A DNA stretch of 15,537 nucleotides from contig CALKVB010000103.1 in assembly GCA_937996605.1 (NCBI GenBank), positions 1-15,537 on the forward strand. Reading direction: 5' to 3'. Both the position numbers and the translations under genes were made by a program. Numbering within the stretch: position 1 is the stretch's first letter; each line of letters begins with the position of its first letter. Under the pieces are notes generated by a model. It was not told where the DNA came from. It was given only the letters and a program-made list of their open reading frames with translations, and did no database searches. Origin of the DNA: an uncultured Oxalobacteraceae bacterium. Lineage in GTDB: Bacteria; Pseudomonadota; Gammaproteobacteria; Burkholderiales; Burkholderiaceae_D. Shown here piece by piece: positions 14,183-15,537 of this stretch.

Positions 14183-15537
14183 ATGTTTCAAGCACTCTAC
14201 CAAGCAATATCCAATTTCTTTGCCGCTTGCGCCAAATTCACGCTCTTATGGATCGCCGCGTTCGCTCTCATACCGCAGGCAAGCCTTGCACAAGAACACA
14301 CACACACCGCGACTATCACCAATCATGAGCGGCCACGAGTAGCTCTTGTTTTATCGGGCGGCGGCGCTCGCGGATTCGCGCACATTGGGGTTTTACGCGT
14401 TCTGAAAGAAATGCGTATCCCAGTTGACTATGTAGTAGGTACCAGCATGGGGGCAGTTGTCGGCGGTGCATACGCGGCTGGTCGTTCAGTCGAAGATATT
14501 GAACAGATCGTGAGAACAACTTCATGGGACAGTGTCCTGGCTGATCGTCCGGCTCGGGATGCGATCGATTTCCGTCGTCGCGAAGAAGATGTGTTGCTGC
14601 CTTCGCGTATCGAACTTGCAGTCACAAAATCTGGCATCAGTCTACCGCCCGCTGCAGCGGGAAACGCAGCGTTAGAACAAGCGCTTTTGCGTTTATTGCC
14701 AAATGGGATGAAGAGTGAACATGTCAATCATCTTCCTATTCCCTTCCGCTCAGTCGCATCCGATTTGGTCACAGGCGAACTCGTTGAGTTGAGCGACTCA
14801 CCGCTTTTTATCACCATGCGTGCCTCATTAGCCGTCCCCGGCATGTTCGCGCCTGTGCGTGTCAATAATCGCTTAGTGGTCGATGGTGGCTTGGTTCGCA
14901 ACTTACCGATCGACATGGCGCATAAAATGGGCGCCGATGTGATTATTGCGGTGAATGTCGGCACACCACTTGCCCAAGAAAAGGAACTAGGAAGTGCGAT
15001 CAGCGTTGCCCAACAAATGCTGCAAATTTTGACCGAACAAAATGTTCAGCGCTCGCTCAAAGAATTAAAGGCGCAGGATATTTTGATTGCGCCCGATTTA
15101 AGTGGCATCAATTTTCTTGATTTCAGCCAACATCATAATGCGATGCTGGCTGGCGATATTGCCGCCCGCCAGCTGGAACAAAAACTCAAAACATTAAGCG
15201 TGAGTAAAGAAGAGTATGCGCGCTTTGATCAATTACGGATGGCGGAAGGCATCATTCCAGATAAGACCTTACGCATCGCCAAAATCGAAGTAGAAGGAAC
15301 TCAGCACATCAATCCAGAAATCTTGATTCGCCAATCAGGCATCCAAGTCAATGAACTAGCGAGTGAAGAAAAGGTGCGGCAGGTTAGTACAAAATTGTAC
15401 GGGCGCGGCGATCTGGATCACGTTGAAATCGAGATGCAAGATCGCCTTGATGAACGCGATGTTACGATCAAAACACACGAAGCTGTTTGGGGTAAAAATC
15501 GTCTACGAGTAGGTCTAGAGCTCTCCAGCGACTTCCG
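14183..15537 (+). CDS. secreted patatin-like phospholipase with POTRA domain, 5' part (PlpD-like)
   Basis: The frame runs from ATG 14183 off the window end (451 codons). An N-terminal signal peptide has a hydrophobic core at about residues 19-31 and a likely cleavage after ASLA (A36). The patatin domain (about 52-345) shows the oxyanion-hole motif GGGARG (59-64), the nucleophile S88 in GTSMG and the catalytic aspartate D234 in DGG, forming the Ser-Asp dyad of lipid acyl hydrolases. From about residue 363 the sequence LRIAKIEVEGTQHINPE begins a POTRA domain. This order (patatin, POTRA, then a beta-barrel of the BamA/Omp85 type) is that of PlpD-type Vd autotransporters, but the barrel is beyond the window. 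ATG 14183 is the only ATG after the in-frame hutC stop at 14138, with a weak AAAG before it. It may share a transcript with hutC. No functional link to histidine use is evident. Confidence 0.9.
   Translation, partial: MFQALYQAISNFFAACAKFTLLWIAAFALIPQASLAQEHTHTATITNHERPRVALVLSGGGARGFAHIGVLRVLKEMRIPVDYVVGTSMGAVVGGAYAAGRSVEDIEQIVRTTSWDSVLADRPARDAIDFRRREEDVLLPSRIELAVTKSGISLPPAAAGNAALEQALLRLLPNGMKSEHVNHLPIPFRSVASDLVTGELVELSDSPLFITMRASLAVPGMFAPVRVNNRLVVDGGLVRNLPIDMAHKMGADVIIAVNVGTPLAQEKELGSAISVAQQMLQILTEQNVQRSLKELKAQDILIAPDLSGINFLDFSQHHNAMLAGDIAARQLEQKLKTLSVSKEEYARFDQLRMAEGIIPDKTLRIAKIEVEGTQHINPEILIRQSGIQVNELASEEKVRQVSTKLYGRGDLDHVEIEMQDRLDERDVTIKTHEAVWGKNRLRVGLELSSDF

Overview
The window comes from a betaproteobacterium, most likely order Burkholderiales. 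The basis is the VWA/CoxE-like gene followed by parE and parC, the sequence style of ParC (HPHGDQ in the quinolone-resistance region, then GSRDGDGAAAMRYTEARL), and a hut cluster ordered hutC / hutU-hutH-hutD-hutI. Base composition looks close to 50% G+C, low for that order, so an Undibacterium-like member of the Oxalobacteraceae is a reasonable guess. This placement is inference from memory of families, not a database result.

Left third (1-5511, plus strand): the 3' end of a VWA/CoxE-like protein gene, then parE and parC, the two subunits of topoisomerase IV. parE and parC are separated by 190 bp, of which the first 125 bp form one large imperfect palindrome that starts directly after the parE stop codon. 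A bidirectional rho-independent terminator (5526-5563) closes parC and the convergent signalling operon.

Signalling operon (5609-7645, minus strand): a stand-alone receiver-domain response regulator followed, with no spacing, by an Hpt-REC-REC-GGDEF protein. The GGDEF domain has an intact GGEEF active site and an RxxD inhibitory site, so it is a probable diguanylate cyclase fed by a phosphorelay. No histidine kinase is present. The operon has a strong sigma70-type promoter whose spacer is almost filled by a 15-bp perfect palindrome.

Histidine-utilisation region (7835-14140): hutU, hutH, hutD and hutI run on the minus strand and hutC runs divergently on the plus strand. HutH makes urocanate from histidine, HutU hydrates it to imidazolonepropionate, and HutI opens the ring to N-formimino-glutamate. 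The genes for the last step (hutG or hutF) and for a transporter are not here. A 20-bp perfect palindrome in the hutU-hutC intergenic region is the obvious HutC operator. A second dispersed-type inverted repeat (113 bp) lies between hutU and hutH.

Right end (14183-15537, plus strand): the 5' part of a gene for a secreted patatin-like phospholipase that continues into a POTRA domain and runs off the window, as in PlpD-type (type Vd) autotransporters.

I found no tRNA, rRNA, CRISPR array, insertion sequence or prophage gene. No gene-free stretch exceeds 300 bp. The genes are mostly conserved housekeeping or catabolic genes. The less ordinary material is in the intergenic palindromes and in the phosphorelay/cyclic-di-GMP pair.
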